A stretch of DNA of 64,000 nucleotides from positions 675,459-739,458 of the forward strand of contig NW_003314309.1 of assembly GCF_000143415.4 (NCBI RefSeq). The letters are read 5' to 3'. A program made the position numbers and the translations under genes. How positions within the stretch are numbered: the stretch's first letter is position 1; the number at the start of each line of letters is the position of its first letter. This DNA is from Selaginella moellendorffii (taxonomy: Eukaryota; Streptophyta; Lycopodiopsida; Selaginellales; Selaginellaceae). The notes beneath the pieces were generated by a model, which searched no databases, had not been told where the DNA came from, and saw nothing but the letters and a program-made list of their open reading frames with translations. Below are positions 1-9,937 of the stretch, piece after piece.

Positions 1-386
1 CGATCGATCGAAATCTCGCAGCTCCGGAATCGCACGGCGCTTAGATCCAGCCAAAACCTAGAGCCGCAGTAGATCCGAGCATCGAAATCTAGGCGCCGCT
101 GGGCGATGGAGCTACCAAAATCGAATCGCGATAATCTGAAGCACGCGCCCTACCTACACTCCCCACATCATTCTTTCTTACCCGCTCAAACAAAGAAAAC
201 TAAGCGCCTCTTTCTTAACGCTGCGGTGTGGACGGACAAGGACGACTCATCGCCTAGCCATTCCGCCCCATAACTCCTTGCGGGTGGCCCTAAATTGGTA
301 CATCAACATCCGGTGGTTGGATTGGAATTCTAGCCGTAAAGATCATATTCCATAATCTGCTATAGCTCTGTACAGCACTGTCTAGG
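1..386. other. Left-edge intergenic stretch
   Basis: No convincing coding exon is visible on either strand. The stretch begins with a short CGATCGATCG run and lies directly downstream of the histone gene, so part of it is presumably that gene's 3' untranslated region. Confidence 0.4.
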
Positions 387-861
387 TCAAAACTCCTGGG
401 AGAGGCTTCCAATCGCGTCCTTGAGGCTCGATTTCTTGGGAAGAAGCGATTGATTGATGTTGGGCAGCACGCCGCCGCTAGCGATCACCACATTGCCGAG
501 CAATTTGCTGAGCTCCTCGTCGTTCCTCACGGCGAGCTGGATGTGCCTGGGGATGATCCGATTCTTCTTGTTATCCCGCGCGGCGTTTCCAGCGAGCTCG
601 ATCACCTGGGAATGGGACGAAATCCCGAGATTGAGAGATTGAGACGACGGAAAAGAGATGAGCAAAGAATCTCACCTCCGCAGCGAGATACTCCATCACG
701 GCGGCCATGTACACTGGCGCTCCAGCCCCGACGCGATCGGCATACTTGCCGGTCTTGAGAAATCTGGAGATCCTGCCCACTGGAAACTGCAATCCGGCCT
801 TGTGAGAGCGAGAGACCGGTTTCGCCGACCGCGCCTTGCCGCGACCTCCGATGGAACTCAT
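387..861 (-). CDS. H2AX: Histone H2A.X (two exons)
   Basis: Core histone that pairs with H2B in the nucleosome. The H2A.X variant is phosphorylated at its C-terminal serine at DNA double-strand breaks. Coding exons are 861-676 and 605-387, joined by a 70-bp GT-AG intron between the Glu and Val of the conserved ...YLAAEV... helix, giving 134 residues. The N-terminal tail is Gly/Lys/Arg rich. The H2A core ([14 protein letters not shown], then [20 protein letters not shown]) is intact, and the protein ends in SQEF, which matches the SQ(E/D)-aromatic signature of H2A.X rather than replication H2A. The single intron also fits a replacement-type plant H2A. The start is the only ATG before the tail. 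GET4 lies upstream on the same strand, 212 bp away, so the promoter must be in that gap. Confidence 0.93.
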
Positions 862-1073
862 CTTTCCAGTAGGGCACGTTCGCTGCTCGATCGATTATAT
901 ACGAAGATTGCCACGTCCGCGATCCCGAGTTTCCCGCTTTTTCCTGCCACGCTGGCGATCCGGGATTCAAACAACGAGCCAATGAAAATGAGCAAATAGA
1001 AAAATACGCGTAAGTATTAATGAGCGTACTTGATTAAATTGATGAAAGTTTTCCAGGGAGAAAATATATAGGC
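862..1073 (-). promoter_or_regulatory. Probable H2A.X promoter with TATA-like box
   Basis: This is the short gap between the GET4 stop codon and the H2A.X ATG, both genes reading leftward. On the minus strand a TATATAA sequence sits at 901-895, 34 bp before the ATG. If it is the real TATA box, the 5' untranslated leader would be only a few bases long. No other element was recognised. Confidence 0.35.
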
Positions 1074-2722
1074 CTAAGCTCCTCCATCTGTTAACATCTG
1101 GATGCAGATAAAACAACCATCAGAGAATGCATTTTTTCTCTCTTCTTTGTGGGAGGCTGGAATATACCTTCATCAAATCTCCAAACAAACCATTCCGGCG
1201 TTGTCGGACATTGTAAAACTTCTCCGCTACAACGTCGAGGAGCTGTTTTACGAGAAAACGTTAACCATTTTCGGAGAAAAAGGAAGCTTTACCTCGTTAA
1301 GAGAAGGATCCCGGTCTAGACTTGACTTGTAGTTCTCACGGAGCATCCTAAACAAAGGGAGTGCGTCCCTCTCAAGACTGGAGAGAAAAACGCAAATTAA
1401 ATCACAGTCACTGCCTACAAGGAACAGCTTACGTTAGCAAGATAAACTTCGCCAAATGTGTGAGAGGAGATGCCAAGACGCTTGCTTGTGACGAGTCCTT
1501 GAGCTGAGAATGTAGTTCATCGAAGAGCTTATTGGCGTCCCTGAGGTTTCCCATAGACAAGTACCTGAGAAGAGAGAAAACGTCAGAAAGAATCAAAGAG
1601 CAAAAACTTGCTGCTCACAAGAAAACCCCGCGCGCAAGAAGAAGATCACCTTCCTCGGGCTGCGAACCATAAAAGAGTTTGAAACGTTTTGAAAGAAACC
1701 ACAGCTTACCTCCAGCATGCCGCTGATGATGGCCGATGCGAAGGCACTAGGATTGTTTCCACGAACATAATGGTAAAAGGCTTTTGCAAGGTCCTGGGTA
1801 TATCAAAGTTTCTTCATATTTGAGGAAAACATGGAAAGCAAAGAAAACTGGAGAGCAAAACTTACAGGTTGGGGTGATTCTCTGGCAAGGAAATCGGCTA
1901 GCAACTCGTGTAATTCAGGAGAGCCTCTGCTGGGAGCGCCAAACTCTGAAGACCATCTATGATAGTCAGTACATCAGTATCCAAAAAGAAGGAAAAAGAA
2001 ACAAGGCTTCTAGCACGCACCTGATCGCCACCTTCATGAAGGTCGAGACGCCTTCGATTAGCGTCTTCGTAGAATATTGCGCCTCGAGCGTTGGCGATCT
2101 TGGAAACTCTTTGAAAACGGCCTTAATTCTATCTGCAAGAAATGCCACAAGTTTGTTTTTTTTTTTTCTCTTTGAGAGAATGGAAGTGAAAGAACTGACC
2201 CAAAGCCTCCGGACCATACGCTAGTTTGATCGTCGTCATTCCCTCGACGAGCAACAATCCAAGTTCTACTCCACAAGTCACCTTTCGTAAGATGAGCTTT
2301 AGAACTGAAACAGACCAAAGGAAAGAGAGAACACAAACCTGACCGTGTCGGAGCTGGATTGAAGCTCCAGATTGCAGCAAATCCAATGCTTCGGTGTGTT
2401 TCTTCGAAGCCATGTATCTAGAAAATCACCGGTTTCAACGACGCAAACATCGACAAACTCTAGAGTTTCTCACCTCGCAAAGATTGTTTTGTACATCTGC
2501 TGGGCCTCATAGAACTTTCCATCGCGAACATTCTTCTCCAACTTTTCCAGCGTCTAGAAACACCAAGAAAACAAGCATGATCTCAGTCACGCATCGAAGC
2601 TCAATGCCCTAGCGCCGGAGAATGGATCGAGCGGATTGCTGCGCGCTCGATCTCGCGATAGATCCATCGATCAGCACACTCACCTTGAGAGTTCCTCCAG
2701 ATTCCCGTCCAGGCCGCGCCAT
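1074..2722 (-). CDS. GET4: GET4 homologue, tail-anchored protein targeting factor (12 exons)
   Basis: Cytosolic alpha-solenoid protein of the GET/TRC40 pathway. With GET5/UBL4A-type partners it hands newly made tail-anchored membrane proteins to the GET3 ATPase for insertion into the ER. I joined coding exons 2722-2684, 2553-2474, 2417-2339, 2281-2200, 2132-2021, 1956-1866, 1793-1710, 1659-1619, 1564-1433, 1377-1293, 1242-1168 and 1097-1074. All have GT-AG junctions and stay in phase, giving 307 residues against about 320 for plant GET4. Family blocks seen in order are [69 protein letters not shown] and FGDLMK near the C-terminus. The ATG at 2722 opens a short MARPGRES leader ahead of the first helix. 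Introns are about 43-130 bp. The gene is divergent from the coiled-coil gene, with fewer than about 175 bp between them. Individual splice sites, especially the last 24-bp exon, remain predictions. Confidence 0.88.
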
Positions 2723-2895
2723 TGATTGAGCTCCCAGACCTTGTGCTGTCCAGCCGTCGGATCCCTAGAGCAAATCCGACCGTCCACGTGGCCGCGCTCG
2801 TGCCCCTTCATTTGGGTGGGAAAACTTTGCCCTAGAGTGGACAGAGCGCTCGGAGCGCCGCAAGGAGCCAGGCAGCGCCGGCCAAGCACCACACT

Positions 2896-3435
2896 ATGTA
2901 AGTGATTCTATAAAGAGATCTTTGAGGAGATTTCGTATGGGATCTAGCAATCTAGCTGCAATTCGTAGATTTCTCCGAGAAGTTCATGTCATTCTAGCCG
3001 CGGTCGATGAAATGTCGAGCCTCGACGAGAGATCTAGCTGGTTTTGAATGAAATACATGAGATTTTAGCTGCGATCGATCGAAATATCGAGATTTCTCAC
3101 ATGGTTTGCACCGCAGGGACGACAAGAAGGACGAGGTGATAGCCGGATACGAGAGGAAATCCACGGAGCTTATGGAGTATCTAAATAAGCTGGAGGTGGC
3201 CTACGAGAAGCTCAAGCAGGAAGGCATAGACAAGGAGAATTTGCTCAATGGCCACAAGTCAGACCTCCGGGACCAACTGGATGCCGCAAACCAGACGATC
3301 AAGAGGCTAGAGCTCGAGAAGGCCGTGGTGATCAAAGAGAGGGATTTTTGGCAGAGGTTCTCGGGAGCTCCACGAACTTCTACCCGGCCGGCTTGCACTT
3401 GCAAACAACCTACGTGCTGCTTACAGATACATTGA
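2896..3435 (+). CDS. Small coiled-coil protein with intron-split start codon
   Basis: The function is not recognised. A good donor (AT|GTAAGT at 2898) and an acceptor ending at 3116 join A-T (2896-2897) to G (3117), creating ATG followed directly by GAC GAC AAG AAG. Upstream of the donor the same frame has no ATG before a TAG stop. The resulting 106-residue protein is strongly helical and charged (MDDKKDEVIAGYERKSTELM, then alternating Leu/Lys/Glu through about residue 85), with heptad-like spacing typical of a coiled coil. The last 20 residues are Cys/Thr rich and look unlike the rest. A second open frame (+1 shift, 3362-3581) reads a helical, Leu-rich segment from the same place, so the true C-terminus may be different or the gene may carry a frameshift. 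Divergent from GET4. Confidence 0.5.
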
Positions 3436-3454
3436 GAAGCTGTTCTTGGGCTTG

Positions 3455-3690
3455 GATGGTAAACTTCTTCCAGCAACAGGTTTCTGGATATCGGTTTTAG
3501 ATCGAACCACAGGCCACGGGGAAATGGTTTGCAATACAACAGGGAAAATGGTTCTCAGGACTAGATTACTCGGGCTTCGGTGAATCACGGATGGTTTCTT
3601 CTTCCAACAACAGTTCTGGATATCGGTTTTAGATCAAACTACAGGAAAATGGTTTGCGGGAAAAATGGTTCTAGATATTGCAGGGAAAAT
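3455..3690. repeat. Imperfect tandem duplication, about 135 bp
   Basis: The block beginning GATGG...CTTCTTCC at 3455 recurs at 3590. The shared core is TTCTGGATATCGGTTTTAGATC, followed by an ACAGG...AAATGGTTTGC stretch. The second unit is shorter (to about 3690), and GGGAAAATGGTTCT motifs repeat again around it. It lies between the coiled-coil gene and the Rsm22-like gene. Confidence 0.7.
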
Positions 3691-3771
3691 GATCTACAGA
3701 CTTCTTTAGATGGCTCCTCCAAGATTTTCACGGGAAGGGTTTAGGGTTTTGGAGCTCAGAGTTTGACAACA

Positions 3772-5688
3772 ATGGCCAGCACCAGCAAGGCCGATCTGAT
3801 ACTCAAGAAGCGCGCGCTGGCAGCGGCAGCATTTCAAAGGGTACCACCAGTCCGCATTCCTGATCTGCTGCAGTCCCAAGTCGAGAAACTCTTGCGAGGT
3901 TTGTATGATGTGAGTGAGTTGTTCTTGGAAGCGGATTGGAAGAATGATGGTATGTCTGCGCAGAACATCCGGAGGTTGATCTAGACAAGTCGATCACTCG
4001 CATGGAGGCTGTCAAGTCGTTCTGGGCCGACGAGGAGCTGGCTTGCTCGAGGCAGCTAAGAACTCTCAACCCCGGTGCACAGAAAGAGAAAGTCAAGTCC
4101 TGGATTCTGGCAACGGAGCAAGGCCCTGTCAAGTATCTTATGGATGATGCAGTTGCCTTTGCCGCAAGAAGCATGCCATCGACTTATGCCGCACTTTATC
4201 GTGTGCTTTCGGAGGTAGTTTGCCGACTTGCTGGCTTTAAGCTCATTGAATGTCCAGGTGAAACGACGAATTCCAGACTTTCGACCTCGGCAGGTTCTTG
4301 ATTTCGGGAGTGGACCTGGAACGAGCCTCTGGTAAGACTTTGGTTTCCGTTTCTTTTGCTCAATGAAAATATTTTGCTTTCTCTTTCAGGGCAATTCGAG
4401 AGTTATGGCCGGAACAGACGAAGACAGCTTTTCTCATTGAAACTTCTGCAGCTATGACAAGTGTATGTAAATCTCTTGCCGAAGGTATTGCAGTAAGCTC
4501 CCAGCAACCACTGAAAGCTCTCTCTGAATTCTTTCCAAGCAGGGGTCGAAACCATGCCGCTGCTGAAATATCGAACTGTCCTCCCAAATGCAGGACGGAG
4601 TCCAAGGAGGGACGAGAAGACGAACGACCTTGTCATATGCGTAAGTCGTTCTTTTGCGTCAAGTTTCGCTCACTGAAAATGTAAATTTCTGATAACTGCA
4701 GTCATTTGCTATGAACGAGGTGCCTTCGATGGCTCATAGGATGGCCGTGGTAAATTATCTGTGGACACTTACTCACAACATGCTGGTAAAATGTGTGGAC
4801 AGCTGTTGACACTCGCACTAATCTGTCTCTGGCCAGGTGATCATCGAGCCGGGGACCTTGCATGGATCCGCACTTGTGCGAAGGTTGCGCGACCGCGTCA
4901 TGACAACCGAGAACCACGTACGTAAAGCAATCTGGATCACGATCAAACTCATGTTAGTCGCACTTTACAGAGAGTGCGAGGTCAGTATAGAGGCCTATAC
5001 TTGCCGGCGTCGGACCCCAAAGCTCACAGCGATCTCGGTGCGCATGTCGTCGCGCCGGTAAGCAACCAGTGACCGACCAATCCAAGAAACTCATTCGCTC
5101 CTTTTTCAGTGCGCTCATGACGGTACTTGCCCGATGAGTAGGAATGTGAATGGAGGGATTTGCGGCCTCATCCAAGCTATCCAAGCACAGGAGGTACTCT
5201 TTATCTCATTTTCTCTGTTCTCATTTCTCCAGCTTTTCTTTGCCAGGCCAAAAAGCTTGACAAGGTGTCATTCTCGTTCGTTGTGATGCGTCGAGGCTTC
5301 AGAAAATGGTACACATTGCGACTCTTTGCTTGCGATTCTAAAAAAGCCTTTTTTTTTCAGGGGAGCTTGGCCTCTGGATAGATACAAAGAAGGAGCTCCT
5401 GTTGTAGGTGCGTAACCCAGCTCACAGTGCTTCTTCTCTCCTCTCACTCACACCTTGCCTTGATCAGAACCATCACAGGACGACAAGGTGGCAAATCTCC
5501 AAGGCGGATGGATGAGAATCGTGAGGCCTCCCACAAAGCTGGGCAATGGAATCACGGTCCCGGTCTGCGTTCCTACGGGAAGAAACGCCACCGACGCGAG
5601 CTTGGAAGACATCAAAGTCACCAAAGACAACATCGCAATGTACTCACTGGCGAGCGAAGCCGAGATGGGAGACCTGTGGCCGAGATAA
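3772..5688 (+). CDS. Mitochondrial Rsm22/METTL17-type ribosome assembly factor (12 exons)
   Basis: Member of the Rsm22 family (METTL17 in animals), a methyltransferase-fold protein needed for mitochondrial small-subunit assembly. Coding exons: 3772-3898, 3964-4214, 4258-4331, 4390-4484, 4543-4640, 4702-4785, 4837-4917, 4971-5057, 5110-5193, 5247-5308, 5361-5407 and 5468-5688, all in phase, 436 residues. The S-adenosylmethionine-binding glycine loop reads VLDFGSGPGTSLWA. It is followed by the strand SFAMNEVPS and VIIEPGTLHGS. CAHDGTCPM after exon 8 is the cysteine motif linked in this family to a 4Fe-4S cluster. The C-terminus ends in the family-typical ...AEMGDLWP followed by one Arg. The start is the ATG at 3772 (an upstream in-frame TTG is not used). 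The N-terminus is Ala/Arg/Lys rich, compatible with a mitochondrial presequence. Introns are 43-65 bp. The exon 11-12 junction was chosen because it alone keeps the WMRIV block in frame. Confidence 0.85.
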
Positions 5689-5753
5689 GCCTCTTATATT
5701 CTGCGTGAACGAGAAGTAAGAAACTTTCTACTTCACTCTCTCCCTCATGCTCT

Positions 5754-6065
5754 TCATTCACGATCTACTTTGTCTTTGATATCCAGCCGCAATCTATATC
5801 TCGTCTGGAGCTCGTCCACTTCCTTGGAGCTGGGAGTGAAAACCCAGCGCTTGAACTTCCGGATCGAGTTTTGGATCTGGAGGGGCAGAGAAAAATCCGG
5901 AAGAAACCATCATCGGCAGCAAAGAAAGTGGCAAAGAAGAAGCTCGCAGTCGCTGCTTACCCCGGACAAGGCATGCGGCTCGTCTCCATAGTTCTCGCTC
6001 AGCACAACGACGGCCATGACCCCGGTGGCGATCCACGTCCACATCTTGACCCTGGGAGTGTCCAT
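5754..6065 (-). CDS. Small single-pass membrane protein, unknown function
   Basis: Two coding exons (6065-5961 and 5876-5754, GT-AG intron of 84 bp, phase 0) give a 75-residue protein. Residues about 8-22 (MWTWIATGVMAVVVL) form one hydrophobic segment near the N-terminus. The rest is soluble and basic: KFKRW, then a charged tail ending KDKVDRE. The family was not recognised. The size and layout resemble small organelle-membrane or respiratory-complex accessory proteins, but that is only a guess. The stop codon is 65 bp from the convergent stop of the Rsm22-like gene, so the two 3' untranslated regions almost certainly overlap. Confidence 0.55.
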
Positions 6066-6635
6066 CTCGTGGGCGAGAAACCCTAATCCCCGCCCAGCCC
6101 CCCAAGAGCCCTAAGTTTGGGCACCGAGCATGCGTAGCGCCCAATGGCGATACTACGCGTGCCACGTGGCGGAGGCTGTAGGCATGCGCTCTCCTTTGTG
6201 CCCTCCAAGAGGCGGATCGAAGGGTGTCGGACCGCAGGGATTTTTGTTGGTGGCAGTAAAAAAAAAAAACAAGAGGAGGAGGAAAGAAAAACCAGAGAAA
6301 TTTTTCTCTTTTCTTTCTCGGTTGCGTCTCTCGGTCTTCCTGTCTCTCGGAGCTCTGGATTGATTTGATTGATTGATTGGATTGATTGGAATGAGAGTGA
6401 GCTCCTGGCGGGCTGGCAACACACAGAGGAATGAGTGTAGATGAAGATTGCTGGGCACTGGGTTCTTGGGAGGAGGAGTTTTGATTCATCGCGCGCGCAA
6501 CAAGATCGATCCATCAACGCATCGCCCTGCCCTGGAAGCCGAGATGATTCACTCCACTGGTAGAAGCGGGCGGAGATTTCTTCTTTCTTCGATTTTCTTC
6601 TTCTTCTTGTTCTTCTTCGTCTCTTTCGTCTCGTC

Positions 6636-8279
6636 ATGGCCGAGATCAAACGAGCGAGGGAGGCGACCGAGTTTCAAGGCGAGAGTGGCGATCAGCAGGG
6701 TGGCGGGGGGTTTGTGCCGCCGGATTTGTTTAAGCGGGCGAGCGTGGTGCATGTTTCTAGCGAGGTCCAGGAGGCCTCCTCGCAGTGGAAACTGGGCGTT
6801 CCTCCGGCGCAGGAGATTTCTAATAGCAGCACTGCCGGGAGTGAAATATCTGGTCAGTTCCTCCTCCAAATTCCACTAACATTCCTTCCAAGAAGAAAAA
6901 CAAAGAAAAATCTAGAGGTTGTCTCTAGTTCTTGTGTGAATCTCTGGGAAGAAGAAGATTGATTTGTGGATTGATCGATTTGATCCAGGGAAGAGGAAGC
7001 GCAAGTCGGATTCGAGCGAGGACGAGGCGGCTCTCAAGCCGTATGAGTGCCGCTTCTGCCCGATGAAGTTTGCGAAGTCGCAAGCGCTGGGAGGCCACAT
7101 GAATCGCCATCGCCAAGGCATGTTAACCAATTTCTCGGGATTGAATCTCTGCCTAACTGGGGCTAACTTTGATCTTGGTTCGTATTCTTTAGAGAGGGAA
7201 CGCGAGCAGCTGCTACATGCCCGCCAACTTGTCCTCCAACAAGGCCTTCCATGGTAAATTCATGGTCAATACAAGTTCTTTGCTGATTCTTGTGATTGAT
7301 CAGGGTGACGGGACAAAACCACAAGCTCCAGAGATCCTCCAGCGACTGCTTCAGCTCGGGCTCCAGGATCCCATCCTCGGCGCAGCCACCGCCAAACCTC
7401 GCCACCACCTTTCAGCTGTCGCAGAGCTGGAACATGTCCAGCACCCACGTCGTACAGCCCGAGCAGCCCAAGCCGGCGGCCCCGCCCGACGATGACGCCA
7501 TGCACCGCGCGTCTTACTGCGCCGACATGCCGTACATTGTCCACCATGCAGCTGGCAGCGGCGGGGGTACCGCGGGTTTCCCCGGCGACGACATGCTCGT
7601 GATACCGCCGGCTGCGGCGGACATCCTCGACTGTGGAGGAGCAGCCGATGCCGCCAGCGGCGGCGTGGCGGCGGCGTTCGATCGCCAACAGTCACTTGAT
7701 TCGGTCAAGAGCGAGGAGCAGCAGCAGCAACACGAGGAGCAGGATCACCAGCAGCAGCAGGATCATCATTTCCCATCGCTCCAGCTTGGGCCATGTTCTT
7801 CCGAGATGATCTCTGCGTCGCCGCTCAACCAGCTGGAGATGGCGGTGGACTTCGAGCCTCACCACCAGCTGCTATCGCTGGGCGGCTACTCGGCGGCGGC
7901 GAATGCCTTTGCAGCCGCAGAAGAAGAAACATACAGAGTGAACGGTGGTGGCGGCGATGGGGATGATGGTTGTGGTGGTGGCGGCGGCGGCGGTGGTGCA
8001 ATGGCGGAGATCATGGCTGGCCCGCTGGCCTCCCAATGCGATGGATTGTCGTGGATCTTTAGCAGCAGTAGCAACAGCCAAAAATCTTCTAACGTCACAA
8101 CGGCGGCGGATCAGGTGGCGGAGGTGGTGGTGGCGGCGGAGGAGGTGGGTGGCGGTGGGAGGGATTCGCAGGATCCGTCTTGTTTTTTGGATGGGTTTGG
8201 CTTGGCTCTGGGTCATGATCCAGGTGATGGCGATGATCATCGTGGTGTTGTGGAGACGAGCGACACACACAAGAGCTGA
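6636..8279 (+). CDS. Single-finger C2H2 zinc finger regulator, JAGGED-like finger
   Basis: Nuclear plant-type zinc finger protein. Coding exons 6636-6852, 6989-7117, 7193-7253 and 7304-8279 give 460 residues. The one finger, about residues 93-113, is C-x2-C-x12-H-x3-H with the plant QALGGH signature (KSQALGGHMNRHRQ). It is followed by EREREQLLHARQLVL, the extension seen after the finger in JAGGED/NUBBIN-type proteins. A basic run KRKRK at residues 74-78 before the finger is a likely nuclear signal. The long last exon is low complexity: Gln/His runs, Gly runs and Ala-rich stretches, with short SLQLG and LALG pieces that only weakly resemble an EAR repression motif. The intron after exon 2 begins GC (AAG|GCATGT), the only way to join ...HRQ to ERERE in frame. 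Paralogy to JAGGED itself is not established by this reading. Confidence 0.85.
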
Positions 8280-9761
8280 CCAGTTTGACCAAATCTTTTG
8301 CTATTTTAGCGTACTTCATTTTTGTTGGAACACATCATGACTTCAAAATAATACATCCTTTTCCTTTTGTCTTTGTACACTTTTTTGGAAATCACATTAG
8401 TTTACCAAGTATGGAGTCAATGCTTTACAATGCCCTGAATTTCATGCGGGCCGAAAGTGAATAGCTCTTAGTTTAAGTCAACTCACTACTGTGATGGGAT
8501 CAATTTGTTGGTCCTCTTGTAGTAGTGTAAAATTCCCTCTTTCCACTATTGATAGTTTTTGGGTGGACGATTGCATTTAGAAGAGTTCTTTGGAAAATTA
8601 TTCATATACCCCTGAAAGTTTACCCTTATAATTCCGAATTTAACTTTAGTACAATTTATCATACACTGAAAACCAAGGGAAATAACTCAAAAAACTAATA
8701 CATTTTGAATGGGTTTTGCATCCCTTGATCTCTCTATGAGGCTAGAGTTAGGATGCAATCAGCCCTTGGGCTGCATTTGCCTTTGACAGTAACTTGCATT
8801 TGAAAGATCTTGTAGACATTTCCAAAGAGAATGGGCAAGTTAAGATTGGCTACTGATTTTGTTTGCAAATCTTCATCGATATTCTCCTGTCGGATCTGAA
8901 AATTAATCACAGGCATTAGAGCTCACAGGTTTGGGGAAAATACCCATCAATTGTAGCGGGGAGCTCTTCCTGCTGTCTGTGAGAGCCGGGCAGATCAATC
9001 AAGCCAAGGAGGCCTTCACTCACGCACCCGCTAGGGAGGAACTGGATCCTGGTTGCTATGTCTGAAGTGGGTGAATCAGGGAGGGGAGGTTGACATTCAA
9101 TCACATGCTGGGCACAGCCTCAGTCTCTTGGAATTTGATCTTTACTACATATTTCCATCAACTAATCAAGGCCATTTGGTGAGAGGAAGGCCCAAACTAG
9201 TAGTTGAAAATTGCTACGAATAAGAGAATAGGCTATTTATTGAGAGAGTGGGATAATCTATTGAGAAGCTTGTGAGTGTGGTTGTGAGAGTGGGATATAC
9301 TAGAAATTCTTGTGAAACAGCTTGTTGGGATTCTTGTCTTTGTGAATTGAATGTAGGAAGGAGCTCTCACTAGCAAAATTAATAGGAGTTTTTGAAACAT
9401 CAAGAAGATTAGAGGCAAAGGGAGGAATAGACAATGGATCATTGGCATTTTAATATTTAATAACTACTCAGCATTACTTAACCATGTGGCAATTTTGTAT
9501 TATGTGACAAGTTTTTATAAAAACAATTGGTGGCCAGTAAGTGCTTAGTCAGAGATGGAAGCATTTTGTTTATAGTGGAAGAATTTTTCAATATTCAAAA
9601 CAATATGGTTTAATTTTATTGGGTGCTAAAATCTTCCATTATTTTAGTTAGAGAAGCGCTTCTCTAACATATGTCTGCGTTGGGTAAACTAATAAATTTA
9701 AACTTTAGAGGAGAAAACATATTTTTTTATAAACTTTTTAAATTATTTTTAATTTTAATAT
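8280..9761. other. AT-rich intergenic stretch with possible exon remnants
   Basis: Mostly featureless AT-rich sequence. On the minus strand at about 9110-8770 there are two short open segments that read like protein rather than noise. One contains ECQPPLPDSP...GLLGLIDLPGSH. The other, after an acceptor-like TTTTCAG, contains IRQENIDEDLQTKSVANLNL. I could not assign a family or find a start, so they may be remnants of an exon pair. Confidence 0.3.
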
Positions 9762-9937
9762 TGTGAGTACATGGAATATGGAAATGGAATATAAAAATAT
9801 ACATATTTCATTGGCCTAAAAACCCTAGCTTATATTCAAGAGCAAGTGGTCAGGATTGAAACCAATTTAATACCTACATAAATCTCACTACATTAATAAT
9901 AATTTATGGTATTATAATTGTACACTTGAACCTCGCA
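9762..9937 (-). repeat. 3' LTR of gypsy A1
   Basis: 176 bp, the same layout as the A2 LTRs (TGTGAGTACATGGAATATGG at the left edge, ...CCTCGCA at the right), with many C-to-T and G-to-A differences. Confidence 0.8.

Noticed and set aside
5794-6489. A 231-codon minus-strand open frame across the small membrane protein gene
   Set aside because: It runs through the intron of the better-supported two-exon model and through low-complexity polypyrimidine sequence upstream of the ATG.
7266-8319. Open frames opposite the zinc finger last exon
   Set aside because: Shadow frames of a GC-rich, Gly/Ala/Gln-rich exon. Low complexity and no splice logic.
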